Of a stretch of 64,000 nucleotides of DNA, positions 1 to 8,492 are shown one piece after another (positions within the stretch are counted from its first letter, which is position 1; each line of letters begins with the position of its first letter). The position numbers and the translations under genes are program-made. The notes beneath the pieces are model-generated. The model worked only from the letters and a program-made list of their open reading frames with translations. It did not search any database and was not told the DNA's origin. This stretch comes from Polaromonas sp047303325 (lineage in GTDB: Bacteria; Pseudomonadota; Gammaproteobacteria; Burkholderiales; Burkholderiaceae_C): the NCBI RefSeq assembly GCF_047303325.1, contig NZ_JBKBEX010000016.1, forward strand, positions 1 through 64,000. Reading direction: 5' to 3'.

Positions 1-82
1 GGGGGGGGCCGCCCCCCCCGGGCCCCCCGGCCCCGCCCCCTGAGGGGGGAACGGGCTACACGAAGTGAGCCCGGACGGGGGG
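1..82. repeat. G/C-rich palindromic element, start possibly miscalled
   Basis: The first 50 bases are almost pure G and C runs. Positions 55-76 form a hairpin (CGGGCT, then CAC, loop GAA, GTG, AGCCCG), and 35-48 read CCCCCTGAGGGGGG. A comparable CCCCCTCGGGGGG core occurs at 55327-55339, so the second half looks like a dispersed extragenic palindrome. The homopolymers at 1-34 resemble the suspect tract at 3755-3915 and may be base-calling error. No gene is seen here. Confidence 0.4.
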
Positions 83-94
83 TACGATAACCCC

Positions 95-742
95 ATGCTC
101 CAAGTCCGCCACCTCGCCAAACGCTACCTGGAAACCCCCGTCTTCAGCGACGTCTCACTAGACGTCGCGCCCGGCGAGTTCGTCGCCATCGTCGGTGAAT
201 CGGGTGTGGGCAAGTCCACGCTGCTCAACTGCATGGCCGGGCTGGACAGCTGGGATGAGGGCTCGGTGCAACTCAAGGGCCAGGACCTTGGCGCGCTTGG
301 CGACGACGGGCGCGCGCTGCTGCGCCGCCGCCATGTGGGTTTTGTGTTCCAGGCTTTTCATGTGCTGCCGCACCTGGACGTGGCGCAAAACGTGGCGCTA
401 CCCTTGTTGCTGCTCGAGCAGCACGACGCGGCCAGGGTGGAAGCCATGCTGTCAGCCGTGGGGCTGGCCGGCCTGGGCGGGCGCTTGCCACAGCAGCTCA
501 GCGGCGGCCAGTTGCAGCGCGTGGCCATTGCGCGCGCCCTGGTGCACAAACCCAGCCTGCTGCTGGCCGATGAGCCCACCGGCAACCTGGACCCCTCCAC
601 CGCCGTCCGGGTGATGGACGCCCTGATCGCCCAGACGCGCGAGCAAGGCGCCTCGCTGGTGCTGGTCACGCACTCGGAAGCCGCCGCCGCGCGCGCCGAC
701 CGCATACTGCACCTGAACGCAGGTGGCATACGGGCCGCTTGA
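95..742 (+). CDS. ABC transporter ATP-binding protein, LolD/MacB type
   Basis: This 215-residue cytoplasmic ATPase would power an FtsX-type permease that extrudes a substrate or moves lipoprotein or lipid. Walker A is GESGVGKST (about residues 38-46), the signature is LSGGQ followed by LQRVAIARAL, and Walker B ends LLLADEPTGNLD, as is typical of the LolD/MacB/FtsE group. The ATG at 95 is preferred over a GTG at 65 because family members begin directly with the core beta-strand (MLQVRHLAKRY). Its natural partner is probably the permease at 2634-5282, although two minus-strand genes lie between them. The family is certain; the substrate is unknown. Confidence 0.93.
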   Translation: MLQVRHLAKRYLETPVFSDVSLDVAPGEFVAIVGESGVGKSTLLNCMAGLDSWDEGSVQLKGQDLGALGDDGRALLRRRHVGFVFQAFHVLPHLDVAQNVALPLLLLEQHDAARVEAMLSAVGLAGLGGRLPQQLSGGQLQRVAIARALVHKPSLLLADEPTGNLDPSTAVRVMDALIAQTREQGASLVLVTHSEAAAARADRILHLNAGGIRAA

Positions 743-761
743 AATCGCCGCCGGCCGGGCA

Positions 762-1325
762 TCAGGGCCGCAACAACTCAGCAGCGAACGCTGCGGCAAA
801 AAGAAGGGATTCATGCTCCTTGCCAAGCTCGCTGTCGGGATGCACCGTCCAGGCATTGCGCTGCAGAGCGGCATACACCTCGGCCAGGCCCTGGGCATGT
901 GCTTCCAACGCGAGCCGCCTGGCCTTCCTCTCGCCATGAACGCCCACCCGAAAGACCTTGCTCAAGCGCCGGCCTCCTGCATCCAGCCAGAAGGCCTGCC
1001 AATAGGGAGCAGGCGGGCCTCCCGGCACTTTGGAAGGCGCCAGGTAACGCGCAACGCCTACCGTGCCCGATGAATTGCCTTTGTTTTTCCGCGTACGGCG
1101 CCACAGACGATGATCCGCGTCAAACAGGGCAATGTGCGCTTCCAGGGCATCCCTGTATATCTTTGCGGCGGCAAGTGACTTGCGCTTGCTGCCGTAGCAC
1201 AGGTCGGTGAAGGCCCTGACAACGCTCTGCCCATATCGGCGAACAGAGACGCGCCAGCATCTCTCACGGTCGGACTCGACACGGCTGATGCGGCGCAAAG
1301 GATTTTGATAGTCGGTTCTGAACAT
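762..1325 (-). CDS. AP2/ERF-like DNA-binding domain protein
   Basis: This is a 187-residue basic protein. Residues 11-55 (RISRVESDRERCWRVSVRRY onward, then F-D-CYGSKRKSLAAAKIYRD) look like a bacterial AP2/ERF-type beta-sheet DNA-binding domain, often found in homing endonucleases and phage-linked proteins. A second, weaker copy may lie at about residues 85-145 (GVARYL, then YWQAFWLDAGGRRLSKVFRVG), which repeats the same strand pattern. There is no nuclease motif and no membrane segment. The gene separates an ABC ATPase from its likely permease and ends 19 bases after the ATPase stop, so it may be an insertion. A DNA-binding role is inferred from the fold resemblance only. Confidence 0.6.
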   Translation of the reverse strand: MFRTDYQNPLRRISRVESDRERCWRVSVRRYGQSVVRAFTDLCYGSKRKSLAAAKIYRDALEAHIALFDADHRLWRRTRKNKGNSSGTVGVARYLAPSKVPGGPPAPYWQAFWLDAGGRRLSKVFRVGVHGERKARRLALEAHAQGLAEVYAALQRNAWTVHPDSELGKEHESLLFAAAFAAELLRP

Positions 1326-1520
1326 CGTTGGGTGTGGACGCTGGATCAGCGTCCCAGGGTCAGCTGTGGGGAGGGCCTAAAGCCCATTTCTGAAACCCTG
1401 CACCGTATGCGAATTCAACAGGGATACCCGCGGAGATTGTCCTGGCGTGGGTATTGTTTGTTGGATTTTTCAGTTCGACCCGTTTCCAACGCTGGGCGCG
1501 GACAGAAAAACAGCGGCGCT

Positions 1521-2510
1521 TCAGCGCGCGGCCAGCAACTCCGCGTAGCGCGCCAAGTCGACGTTGCCGCCGCTCACGATGATGCCTATGCGCTCGCCCT
1601 TGGCGGGCGGCTTTTCTTCCAGCGCCTTGCAGGCGCCGGCAAAGGACAGGCAGCCGGTGGGCTCGACCACCATCTTCATGCGTTCGGCGAAAAAGCGCAT
1701 GGCCTCCACCAACTGAGCGTCGCTCACGGTGAGGATGTCGTCCACGTCGCGGCGGATGATGCCGAAGGTGTATTCGCCCAGGTACTGGGTTTGCGCGCCG
1801 TCGGCGATGGTCTTGGGCGTGGCGATGCGCACGATGCGGCCGGCGCGCAGCGATTGCAGGCCGTCATCACCGGCTTCGGGCTCCACACCGTAGACCTTGC
1901 ATTTCGGCGCGAGCGCGCGCGCCGCCAGGGCCGAGCCGCTTGTGAGCCCGCCGCCACCCAGGCAGATGTAGAGACGGTCCAGCGCGCCGGCTTCCTCGAA
2001 CAGCTCCTTGGCGGCCGTGCCCTGGCCGGCGATCACGTCGGGGTGGTCATAAGGCGGGATCAGCGTCATGCCACGCTCGGCGGCCAGACCTTGAGTGAGC
2101 GCCTCGCGGTCTTCGGTAAAACGGTCGTAGAGCACCACTTCAGCGCCGTAGCCACGCGTGGCGGCCAGCTTGGCGGCGGGCGCGTCCTGCGGCATCACGA
2201 TCACCGCCGGCATGCCCAGCATGCGCGCCGACAGCGCCACGGCCTGAGCGTGGTTGCCCGAGGAGAACGCAATGGCCCCGGCCTTGCGCTGCGCCGCGTC
2301 GAACTTCGACAACGCATTGAAGGCGCCGCGAAACTTGAAGGCGCCCATGCGCTGAAAGTTCTCGCATTTGAAGAAGAATTCGGCACCCCAGCGAGCCTGG
2401 GCGGTGGCCGATTGCAGCACCGGCGTACGGTGCGCATGGCCTTCAATGCGCGCGGCGGCAGCAGTGACATCGTCGTAGGTAGGGAGTTGCATGGTGGAGC
2501 AGGCTTTCAT
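1521..2510 (-). CDS. threonine/serine dehydratase (PLP fold-type II)
   Basis: This enzyme would deaminate L-threonine or L-serine to 2-oxobutyrate or pyruvate plus ammonia using pyridoxal phosphate. The PLP lysine lies in GAFKFRGAFNAL (about residue 60), the SGNHAQ substrate loop follows, and the glycine-rich phosphate cup is GGGGLTSG. At 329 residues it lacks the C-terminal ACT-like regulatory domains of biosynthetic IlvA, so it is the short catabolic or serine-racemase-like type. An in-frame ATG at 2492 (MQLPTYDDV) could be the true start, since homologues begin near that point. It is a single gene, divergent from the permease at 2634. Confidence 0.92.
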   Translation of the reverse strand: MKACSTMQLPTYDDVTAAAARIEGHAHRTPVLQSATAQARWGAEFFFKCENFQRMGAFKFRGAFNALSKFDAAQRKAGAIAFSSGNHAQAVALSARMLGMPAVIVMPQDAPAAKLAATRGYGAEVVLYDRFTEDREALTQGLAAERGMTLIPPYDHPDVIAGQGTAAKELFEEAGALDRLYICLGGGGLTSGSALAARALAPKCKVYGVEPEAGDDGLQSLRAGRIVRIATPKTIADGAQTQYLGEYTFGIIRRDVDDILTVSDAQLVEAMRFFAERMKMVVEPTGCLSFAGACKALEEKPPAKGERIGIIVSGGNVDLARYAELLAAR

Positions 2511-2633
2511 GGCAGGACGGAAAATTCAGGGCCTAGCTTAAACGAAGGCTGTGTTTTCCCGGCAGCAACAGGCGAGCCCTTTCTGTACCGGTACAGATGC
2601 CGGCAGGCACTGCATTTACGGCGCTGAAGCACA

Positions 2634-5282
2634 ATGAAGCCCATGCGCGCCCTGCTCTTTAGCTTCTCCTGGCGGGAATTGAAACACCACCCCTGGCGCA
2701 ATGCCGCCGCGGTGGCGGCGGTGATGCTGGGTGTGGCGCTGGCGTTTTCGGTGCAGCTGATCAATGCCTCGGCGCTCAGCGAGTTTTCCCAGGCGGTGCG
2801 TGCGGTCAACGGCCAGCCCGACCTGGAGCTGCGCGCCGTGCAGGGCGGCTTTGACGAAAGCCTGTACCAGCGCATGGCCGCCGACCCGCGGGTCGCCCTG
2901 GCCAGTCCGGTGCTGGAGGTCAGCACTTATGCGGTCACACAAACCGCTGCCGGCAAGACCGAACGCCTGCCGCTGCGCATCATGGGCGTGGATGTGCTGG
3001 CGGTGGGCAGCATGGCGCCGGCCCTCATGCCTGTGCCCGCGTCGAACGCGGACCGCTTCGCGCTGTTCGCACCAGGCACGGTGTTTTTAAATCCGGCCGC
3101 GCAGCAGCTGTTCGGCGGGTCTTCGCTGCGCCTGCAAAGCGGTCTTGAACTGCGCGGCGTGAGCGTTGCGGGCACCGTGGGCGCGGGCGGCGGGCCGCTG
3201 GCCGTGATGGACATCGCGGCCGCGCAAGACCTGTTCGGCAAGGGCGGCCAGCTCTCGCGCATCGACGTGCGGCTCAAGCCCGGCACCGAAACGCAAGGCT
3301 TTATCGCCTCGCTGCAATTGCCGCCCGGCATCACGGCCACCGCGCCTGGCGATGCGGCCGAACGCGTGAGCAGGCTTTCGCGCGCCTACCGCGTCAATCT
3401 CACGGTGCTGGCGCTGGTGGCGCTGTTCACAGGCGCCTTCCTGGTGTTCTCGGTGCTCTCGCTCAGCGTGGCCAAGCGCGCGCAGCAGTTCGCGCTGCTG
3501 GGCGTGCTGGGGCTTACCGGCCGCGAGCGCCTGCGCCTGGTGCTGGCCGAGTCCGTGCTGCTGGGCCTGGCCGGCAGCCTGCTGGGCATCGCGCTGGGCA
3601 CGGCGCTGGCCGCACTGGCGCTGCGGCTGCTGGGCGGAGATCTCGGCGGCGGCTATTTTTCCGGTGTCGCGCCCAGCCTGCAGTGGAATGGCGCGGCAGC
3701 GCTCACCTATGGCGCGCTGGGCGTGCTGGCCGCCGCCGTGGGCGGCTGGTGGCCGGGGGGGGGGGGGCCCCAACAGCCCCCCCCCCCCCCCCCCCAAGGG
3801 CGGGGGGGGCCCCCCGGGCGGCGCCCCGGGGCCCGGGGGGGCGGGGCGCCGGCCGCCCAAACGCCGCCGCCCCCCAAAACCCCCCCGGGCGGGGGCGCCC
3901 GCGGGGGCGCCGGCAAGGGCCACTGGCTCAGCGTCGCCCTGGCCGCCGCCGGCGGCCTGCTGGCGCTGGTGCCGCCGCTGTTCGGCATTCCGCTGGCGGC
4001 TTATGTGTCCGTGGGCCTGCTGCTGGTGGGCGGCATCACGGCCCTGCCCTGGCTGATCGCGCTGCTGTACGACAGGCTCAGCCCCCACGTCGCTCACCAC
4101 CTCTTGCCGCTGCTGGCGGTGGAGCGCGCGCGCCGCGTACGCGAAAGCGCGGCCGTGGCCGTCAGCGGCGTGGTGGCCTCGCTAAGCCTGGCGGTGGCGC
4201 TGACGGTAATGGTCGCGAGCTTTCGCGAATCAGTCACGCGCTGGCTGGACGTGGTGCTGCCGGCCGATCTTTATGTGCGCACGGCGCTGGGCAGCTCGGC
4301 CAGCGACACCGCCTATTTCTCGCCAGAATTTGTCGAGGCGCTCGGCCGCCTGCCCGGGGTGGCGCGCGTGGGCGCGGCGCGCACAGTGCAGTTGCTGCTG
4401 GACCCGGCCAGGCCGGCCGTCACCCTGATCGCGCGTCCGCTGGACGATCCGGCCAGCGCGCTGCCGCTGGTGGGCCGGCTGCTGCCGGTGCCGCCCGGGC
4501 ACATTGGCATCTATGTGAGCGAGCCCATGGTCGACCTGTATGGCGCGCGCCCGGGCACTGTCTTTCGCCCGCTCTCGCAGTCATTGGGTGTTACTGTCGC
4601 CGGCACAGCAGCGCCGCCGTTTTATGTGGCCGGCGTCTGGCGCGACTATGCGCGCCAGTTCGGCGCCATTGCGATGGCCAGGGCCGACTTCGAAAGCCTG
4701 AGCGGCGACCGGCGCGCCAACGACCTGGCGCTGTGGCTGGACGGCAGCGCGGGCGACGCCCAGGTGCAGCAATCGGTGCGCGCGCTCGCCGAGCGGCAGT
4801 CGGGCGCGGGCGCGCTGCTGGAGCTGGCCTCGGTCAGCGAGCTGCGCGCGACCTCGCTGCGGATTTTCGACCGCAGCTTCGCGGTCACCTACTGGCTGCA
4901 GGCGGTGGCGATTGCCATAGGTCTGTTCGGCGTGGCGGCCAGTTTCAGTGCCCAGGTGCTGGCGCGCCGCAAGGAGTTCGGCCTGCTGGCGCACCTGGGC
5001 CTCACGCGGCGGCAGATCCTGGCCGTGGTGGCCGGCGAAGGCGCAGCCTGGACATTGATAGGCGCGCTGGCCGGCCTCACGCTGGGGCTGGCAGTCTCCA
5101 CCGTGCTGGTCTACGTGGTGAACCCGCAAAGCTTTCACTGGACCATGGACCTGATGGCGCCCTGGCTGCGCCTGGGCCTGCTGTGCGCGGCCGTGGTGCT
5201 GGCGGGAACGCTGACCGCGTGGCTCGCCGGGCGCGCCGCGGCCGGCAAGGACGCGGTGCTCGCGGTCAAGGAAGACTGGTAG
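2634..5282 (+). CDS. FtsX-like ABC transporter permease with corrupted tract
   Basis: This 882-residue inner-membrane permease has two FtsX-type modules: an N-terminal anchor (about 20-45), a periplasmic domain, three helices near 255-400, then a second set after a periplasmic domain, with the last three helices near 750-870. Its architecture matches permeases that work with LolD/MacB-type ATPases such as the one at 95-742. Residues about 374-427 are nonsensical G/P/R-rich sequence encoded by G and C homopolymers (3755-3915). The frame stays open through this tract, and good family-like sequence resumes at HWLSVALAAAGG. Either side of the tract is reliable; the tract itself is probably a base-calling artefact. 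Confidence 0.85.
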   Translation: MKPMRALLFSFSWRELKHHPWRNAAAVAAVMLGVALAFSVQLINASALSEFSQAVRAVNGQPDLELRAVQGGFDESLYQRMAADPRVALASPVLEVSTYAVTQTAAGKTERLPLRIMGVDVLAVGSMAPALMPVPASNADRFALFAPGTVFLNPAAQQLFGGSSLRLQSGLELRGVSVAGTVGAGGGPLAVMDIAAAQDLFGKGGQLSRIDVRLKPGTETQGFIASLQLPPGITATAPGDAAERVSRLSRAYRVNLTVLALVALFTGAFLVFSVLSLSVAKRAQQFALLGVLGLTGRERLRLVLAESVLLGLAGSLLGIALGTALAALALRLLGGDLGGGYFSGVAPSLQWNGAAALTYGALGVLAAAVGGWWPGGGGPQQPPPPPPQGRGGPPGRRPGARGGGAPAAQTPPPPKTPPGGGARGGAGKGHWLSVALAAAGGLLALVPPLFGIPLAAYVSVGLLLVGGITALPWLIALLYDRLSPHVAHHLLPLLAVERARRVRESAAVAVSGVVASLSLAVALTVMVASFRESVTRWLDVVLPADLYVRTALGSSASDTAYFSPEFVEALGRLPGVARVGAARTVQLLLDPARPAVTLIARPLDDPASALPLVGRLLPVPPGHIGIYVSEPMVDLYGARPGTVFRPLSQSLGVTVAGTAAPPFYVAGVWRDYARQFGAIAMARADFESLSGDRRANDLALWLDGSAGDAQVQQSVRALAERQSGAGALLELASVSELRATSLRIFDRSFAVTYWLQAVAIAIGLFGVAASFSAQVLARRKEFGLLAHLGLTRRQILAVVAGEGAAWTLIGALAGLTLGLAVSTVLVYVVNPQSFHWTMDLMAPWLRLGLLCAAVVLAGTLTAWLAGRAAAGKDAVLAVKEDW
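3755..3915. other. G/C homopolymer tract, probable sequence artefact
   Basis: The tract has a 13-base G run (3755-3767) and a 19-base C run (3777-3795), then alternating G and C blocks to about 3915, inside an otherwise normal permease gene. The flanking coding sequence has ordinary codon use. The decoded residues keep faint family likeness (WWP, then Q, P, Q, G), as if real bases had been replaced by neighbouring G or C calls. Confidence 0.75.
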
Positions 5283-5465
5283 GCCGCGGCCGCGCTTCGT
5301 CGGGAGTGCGGCTGGGGGCACGCAGCCGCGCCGTCCTACAGCGCGCAAGGCCGGTTTCCCACGCCGCCCGGCGCTGCCGCGCCGCACACTGGTTCCCATG
5401 CGCCCGGCCAACGCCCGGGTCACATTCGCCCCCTTCTGTTATCCCCTCACGCACGGGAGCACGCC

Positions 5466-5930
5466 ATGAGCACCACCCTGAACGCCAATCCCGCCTCTCA
5501 CGCCAACCCTCATACGGGCGCGGCCGGCCAGCGGCCGCCGCACATGGCAACACGGCTCGCCCACGGCCTGCTGGCCGTGCGCAACGAGGACGGCAGCGTC
5601 ACGCTGGAGATGGCGCAGCCGCTCACGCTGCGGGCCGAGGAGCTTGAAGACCTGGTGACGGACCTGGCCGGCTTGCGCGCCGAGCTGGACCCGCCCTACC
5701 CGCTGGACTGCCCGCCGCTGTGCGCGCTGGAGCCCTGCTACACGCCGCGCCACTGGGTCGCTTGCGACCCGCTGACCGGCAAGATTTTGCTGTTCCTGCG
5801 GCATCACCTTTTCGGCTGGCTAGGCATCGTGCAGACGCCGGAAGCCTCGCTGGAAATGCTCAAATCGGTGGCCGTCGAAATGAAGAAGCTGGAACTGTCG
5901 GAGCGCAGCCCGGGCCAGGGCCTGCACTGA
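5466..5930 (+). CDS. conserved hypothetical protein
   Basis: I do not recognise this 154-residue protein. A flexible N-terminus (about 30 residues, rich in A, N, H and P) precedes a compact domain with LEMAQPLTLRAEELEDLVTD, a Cys-containing segment (LDCPPLCALEPCYTPRHWVACD, cysteines at about 80, 84, 89 and 98) and LLFLRHHLFGWLGIV. No signal peptide or clear membrane helix is present. The ATG has a good ribosome site (GGGAG, 5453-5457). A strong terminator lies 60 bases after the stop, so it is probably a single-gene unit. Confidence 0.7.
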   Translation: MSTTLNANPASHANPHTGAAGQRPPHMATRLAHGLLAVRNEDGSVTLEMAQPLTLRAEELEDLVTDLAGLRAELDPPYPLDCPPLCALEPCYTPRHWVACDPLTGKILLFLRHHLFGWLGIVQTPEASLEMLKSVAVEMKKLELSERSPGQGLH

Positions 5931-5990
5931 ACTAAAGAACTAATACGGGAAGCCACCGCAATCCCATCGGCTTAGTTTTTGCCAATGCAA

Positions 5991-6018
5991 GCGCCTTCAA
6001 GTGAAGGCGCTTTCTTTT
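5991..6018 (+). terminator. intrinsic terminator after the 5466-5930 gene
   Basis: Perfect 8-bp arms GCGCCTTC and GAAGGCGC close an AAGT tetraloop (5991-6010), followed by TTTCTTTT. The T-rich tract lies only on the plus side, so it acts on rightward transcription. Confidence 0.9.
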
Positions 6019-6131
6019 GCTTACGCATGGTCACGTTTTTGTCCCGCAATTGTCATCACAGCGCCCCCGTGCGCTCCTACCATGGAGGCCATATCCCCCA
6101 AAACCGAAATCACTTCAAAGAGGTCTTCACC

Positions 6132-6371
6132 ATGGCATACGTCAAAGCACCGCCACATGACTACCGCATTGAAAACGTGGACCCGGTCAAGGGCAGCCTG
6201 TTGCCGCCCAGCAGCTCCAACCATGTTTTTGCGGACTATTCCCTGGCGGTCGCCGTCGCTGTCAAAAGCGTCGCCGACCCCACCCGGCAGGAAGTGCGCG
6301 TGGTCCACATCCCCAGCGGCGAAGTCGTGTTCCGTACTTCCGGCTCTTCCGGCGCAAGCCAGTCATTTTGA
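6132..6371 (+). CDS. small hypothetical protein
   Basis: This 79-residue protein (MAYVKAPPHDYRIENVDPVK at the start) has no recognised domain. The ATG at 6132 follows AAAGAGG at 6117-6123, a good ribosome site, which favours it over the upstream in-frame codons from 5979 that overlap the terminator. It is mixed polar with a short hydrophobic stretch (YSLAVAVAVKSV), too short for a confident membrane helix, and ends GSSGASQSF. It stands alone between a terminator and a convergent LysR gene. Confidence 0.6.
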   Translation: MAYVKAPPHDYRIENVDPVKGSLLPPSSSNHVFADYSLAVAVAVKSVADPTRQEVRVVHIPSGEVVFRTSGSSGASQSF

Positions 6372-6382
6372 GCAGCGCATGC

Positions 6383-7294
6383 TCAGGCCAGCCGCACGCT
6401 GGCCGCGAAATGGTCGTAGACCACCGCAATCCTTCGCAGATGGCGCGACTCGGCATGCGCCAGCAGCCACAGGTCTGACTCGCAGCCTTCCAGCACATCG
6501 CCCAGCGGCACCAGCGCCGGCTCACCGGCCAGCATGAACAGCGGCACAATGCCCACCCCCAGCCCCGCCTTGATCGCATCCATCACCGCGACGATGCCGT
6601 CGGCGTAGTGGCGCGGTGTCACCTTGGGCAGCTGCTTGCGGCGCCACAACACCGAGGGGTGTTCGGGCAGGGCTTCATCGGGCGCTATCCAGTCAAAGCC
6701 GGCGAGCGCGTCCAGCGCTGAACGTTTCTTCGCCGCCGACAAGGCCTTGGCCTGCGCCTTGAGGCCGCACAGCACAAAACGCACCGTGCCCAGCTTGCGC
6801 CCCACCAGGTGGTCTGGCGGCTTGCGCGTGGCGCGCAGGGCCAGGTCGGCATCGCGCCGGCTCAGGCTGGCCAGCTCGTTGCCGGTCCGCAGGTCCAGCT
6901 GCAGCAAGGGGTGCTGCGCGAGCAGCGGTTTGAGCGAGGGCAGCACCAGCCCGCGCAGCACGGCGTCGGTGGTCGTGAGTCGCACCCGGCCGGCCACGCC
7001 TTCATGCGGGTGCTGGGCGCTGGCTCGCGCGGCTTCAAGCTCGGCCTCTATGCGCTCGGCATGCGGCACCAGGCCCAGCATGGGCTCGGTCGGCAGGTAG
7101 CCGAGGCGGGAGCGCTCAAAAAGGCGCTGGCCCAGGCTTTTCTCGATCCGCTGCACCGAGCGGAACACCGTGGAAGCATCAGCGCCCAGCCGCCTCGCGG
7201 CTTCGGCCAGCGTGGCGCCGCGCACCAGCGCCAGCAGAGTTTGCAGGTCGTAGGCTGTCAAAGCGTATTGCGTTTTTGCAATGAATGTTTTCAT
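6383..7294 (-). CDS. LysR-family transcriptional regulator
   Basis: This 303-residue regulator has an N-terminal winged helix-turn-helix at about residues 17-75 (TLAEAARRLGADASTVFRSV, then EKSLGQRLFERSRLGYLPT) and a C-terminal co-inducer domain (VRLTTTDAVLRG onward). It is divergent from the DoxX-family gene at 7374, and two matching palindromes sit in and beside the intergenic region. Together these suggest autoregulation and control of doxX plus the downstream glutathione transferase. The effector is unknown. Confidence 0.93.
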   Translation of the reverse strand: MKTFIAKTQYALTAYDLQTLLALVRGATLAEAARRLGADASTVFRSVQRIEKSLGQRLFERSRLGYLPTEPMLGLVPHAERIEAELEAARASAQHPHEGVAGRVRLTTTDAVLRGLVLPSLKPLLAQHPLLQLDLRTGNELASLSRRDADLALRATRKPPDHLVGRKLGTVRFVLCGLKAQAKALSAAKKRSALDALAGFDWIAPDEALPEHPSVLWRRKQLPKVTPRHYADGIVAVMDAIKAGLGVGIVPLFMLAGEPALVPLGDVLEGCESDLWLLAHAESRHLRRIAVVYDHFAASVRLA

Positions 7295-7323
7295 ATCTGC
7301 TAATTTACATTGCTTTTTTGCAA
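7267..7323. promoter_or_regulatory. twin palindromes, likely LysR operators
   Basis: Two copies of TTGC-N6-GCAA stand 42 bp apart centre to centre (four helical turns): ATTGCGTTTTTGCAAT at 7267-7282, inside the first LysR codons, and TTGCTTTTTTGCAA at 7310-7323 in the intergenic region. This is the kind of phased pair that a LysR tetramer binds. The assignment is by position and symmetry only. Confidence 0.6.
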
Positions 7324-7373
7324 ATATAAAGTAGCGGCTCCTTCAACTCCCGCCCTTGACCGGGCACCGCACC

Positions 7374-7799
7374 ATGAACACCATCTCTTCTGCCGACAAG
7401 CTCGCCGCCAGCCACGGCGCCACGCTGCTGCGCATCGCGCTGGGCACCATGTGGATCACCCACGCGCTGCTGAAAATTTTCGTCTTCACCCTGCCCGGCA
7501 CGGCGCAGTTTTTCGAATCAGTCGGCCTGCCGGGCTTTATGGCCTATGCCGTGGTCGCGGCCGAGCTGGCCGGCGGCGCGGCCTTGCTGCTGGGTTTTTA
7601 CGGCCGCCAGGCCTCGCTGCTGCTGGCGCCTGTGCTGGCGGTCGTGGTCTGGGTGCACTGGCCCAACGGTTGGGTATTCACCAGCCCCAAGGGCGGCTGG
7701 GAATACCCGCTGTTCCTGCTGGTGGCCTCGCTGGCGCAATGGCTGCTCGGCGACGGCGCCTGGGCCGCGCGCCGCAGCAGCCTGCTGGCGCCCCGCTGA
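7374..7799 (+). CDS. DoxX-family membrane protein
   Basis: This 141-residue inner-membrane protein has four predicted helices (about residues 20-40, 50-75, 80-98 and 108-125) and the DoxX-type opening LLRIALGTMWITHALLKI, with GLPGFMAYAVVAAELAGG in the second segment. DoxX-family members are poorly characterised quinone or thiosulfate-linked or redox-stress membrane proteins. ATG 7374 was chosen over a TTG at 7356. The downstream glutathione transferase starts 18 bases after the stop, so the two are probably co-transcribed and regulated by the divergent LysR protein. Confidence 0.88.
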   Translation: MNTISSADKLAASHGATLLRIALGTMWITHALLKIFVFTLPGTAQFFESVGLPGFMAYAVVAAELAGGAALLLGFYGRQASLLLAPVLAVVVWVHWPNGWVFTSPKGGWEYPLFLLVASLAQWLLGDGAWAARRSSLLAPR

Positions 7800-7817
7800 A
7801 TGCACAGGGAACATGCC

Positions 7818-8492
7818 ATGAAGCTCACCCTCATCAGCCACGCGCTGTGCCCTTATGTCCAACGCGCGGCGATTGTGCTCGCTGAAAAAGGCGTGGCCTT
7901 TGAGCGCCGCGATGTAGACCTCGCGAACAAGCCGGACTGGTTCAAGGCCGTCTCGCCGCTGGGCAAGACGCCGGTGCTGCTGGTGGACGAGGACGCGGTT
8001 TTTGAATCAGCCGTGATCTGCGAATACCTGGACGACACGCTGCTGCCGCGCCTGCATCCGGGCGACGCCCTCCAGCGTGCACGGCACCGGGCGTGGATGG
8101 AGTTCGGCTCCAGCGTGCTGAACACCATCGCCGCCTTTTACAACGCACCCGATACTGCCGCCCTGCAAAGCCGGCGCGAAGAACTGGCAGGCAGGTTCAT
8201 GCAATTGGAGGCTGTGCTGCCTGCGCAAGGGCCTTATTTTTCAGGCGAAGCCTTCAGCATGGTCGATGCGGTCTTCGGCCCGGTGTTCCGCTATTTCGAC
8301 GTCTTTGAGGCGCTGGGTGAAAGCGGCTTTTTTGACGCGGCGCCCAGAGTGCGCGCGTGGCGGACTGCGCTGGCGCAGCGACCTTCCGTGCGCCAAGCCG
8401 TGCGTGGCAACTATGCGGCTGAGCTTACGCAGTTCCTGCGCCGGCGTGGCGCCGAACTCTCGCGGCGCATGGAGGAAATCGCCCCCGCCTAG
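7818..8492 (+). CDS. glutathione S-transferase family protein
   Basis: This 224-residue cytosolic protein has a thioredoxin-like N-terminal domain (KLTLISHALCPYVQRAAIVL, with CPY at the active-site position, then the glutathione-contact segments TPVLL and ESAVICEYLDD) and an all-helical C-terminal domain. It likely conjugates or reduces substrates with glutathione. ATG 7818 is preferred to the ATG at 7800 because AGGGA at 7805-7809 is spaced correctly for it. It is probably in an operon with the DoxX gene, and its end overlaps a convergent LysR gene by four bases. Confidence 0.9.
   Translation: MKLTLISHALCPYVQRAAIVLAEKGVAFERRDVDLANKPDWFKAVSPLGKTPVLLVDEDAVFESAVICEYLDDTLLPRLHPGDALQRARHRAWMEFGSSVLNTIAAFYNAPDTAALQSRREELAGRFMQLEAVLPAQGPYFSGEAFSMVDAVFGPVFRYFDVFEALGESGFFDAAPRVRAWRTALAQRPSVRQAVRGNYAAELTQFLRRRGAELSRRMEEIAPA

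Noticed and set aside
3683..5647. Long plus-strand open frame overlapping the permease gene
   Set aside because: It is a frame shadow of the conserved FtsX-like permease; its protein is Arg/Ala-rich without domains and depends on the suspect homopolymer tract.
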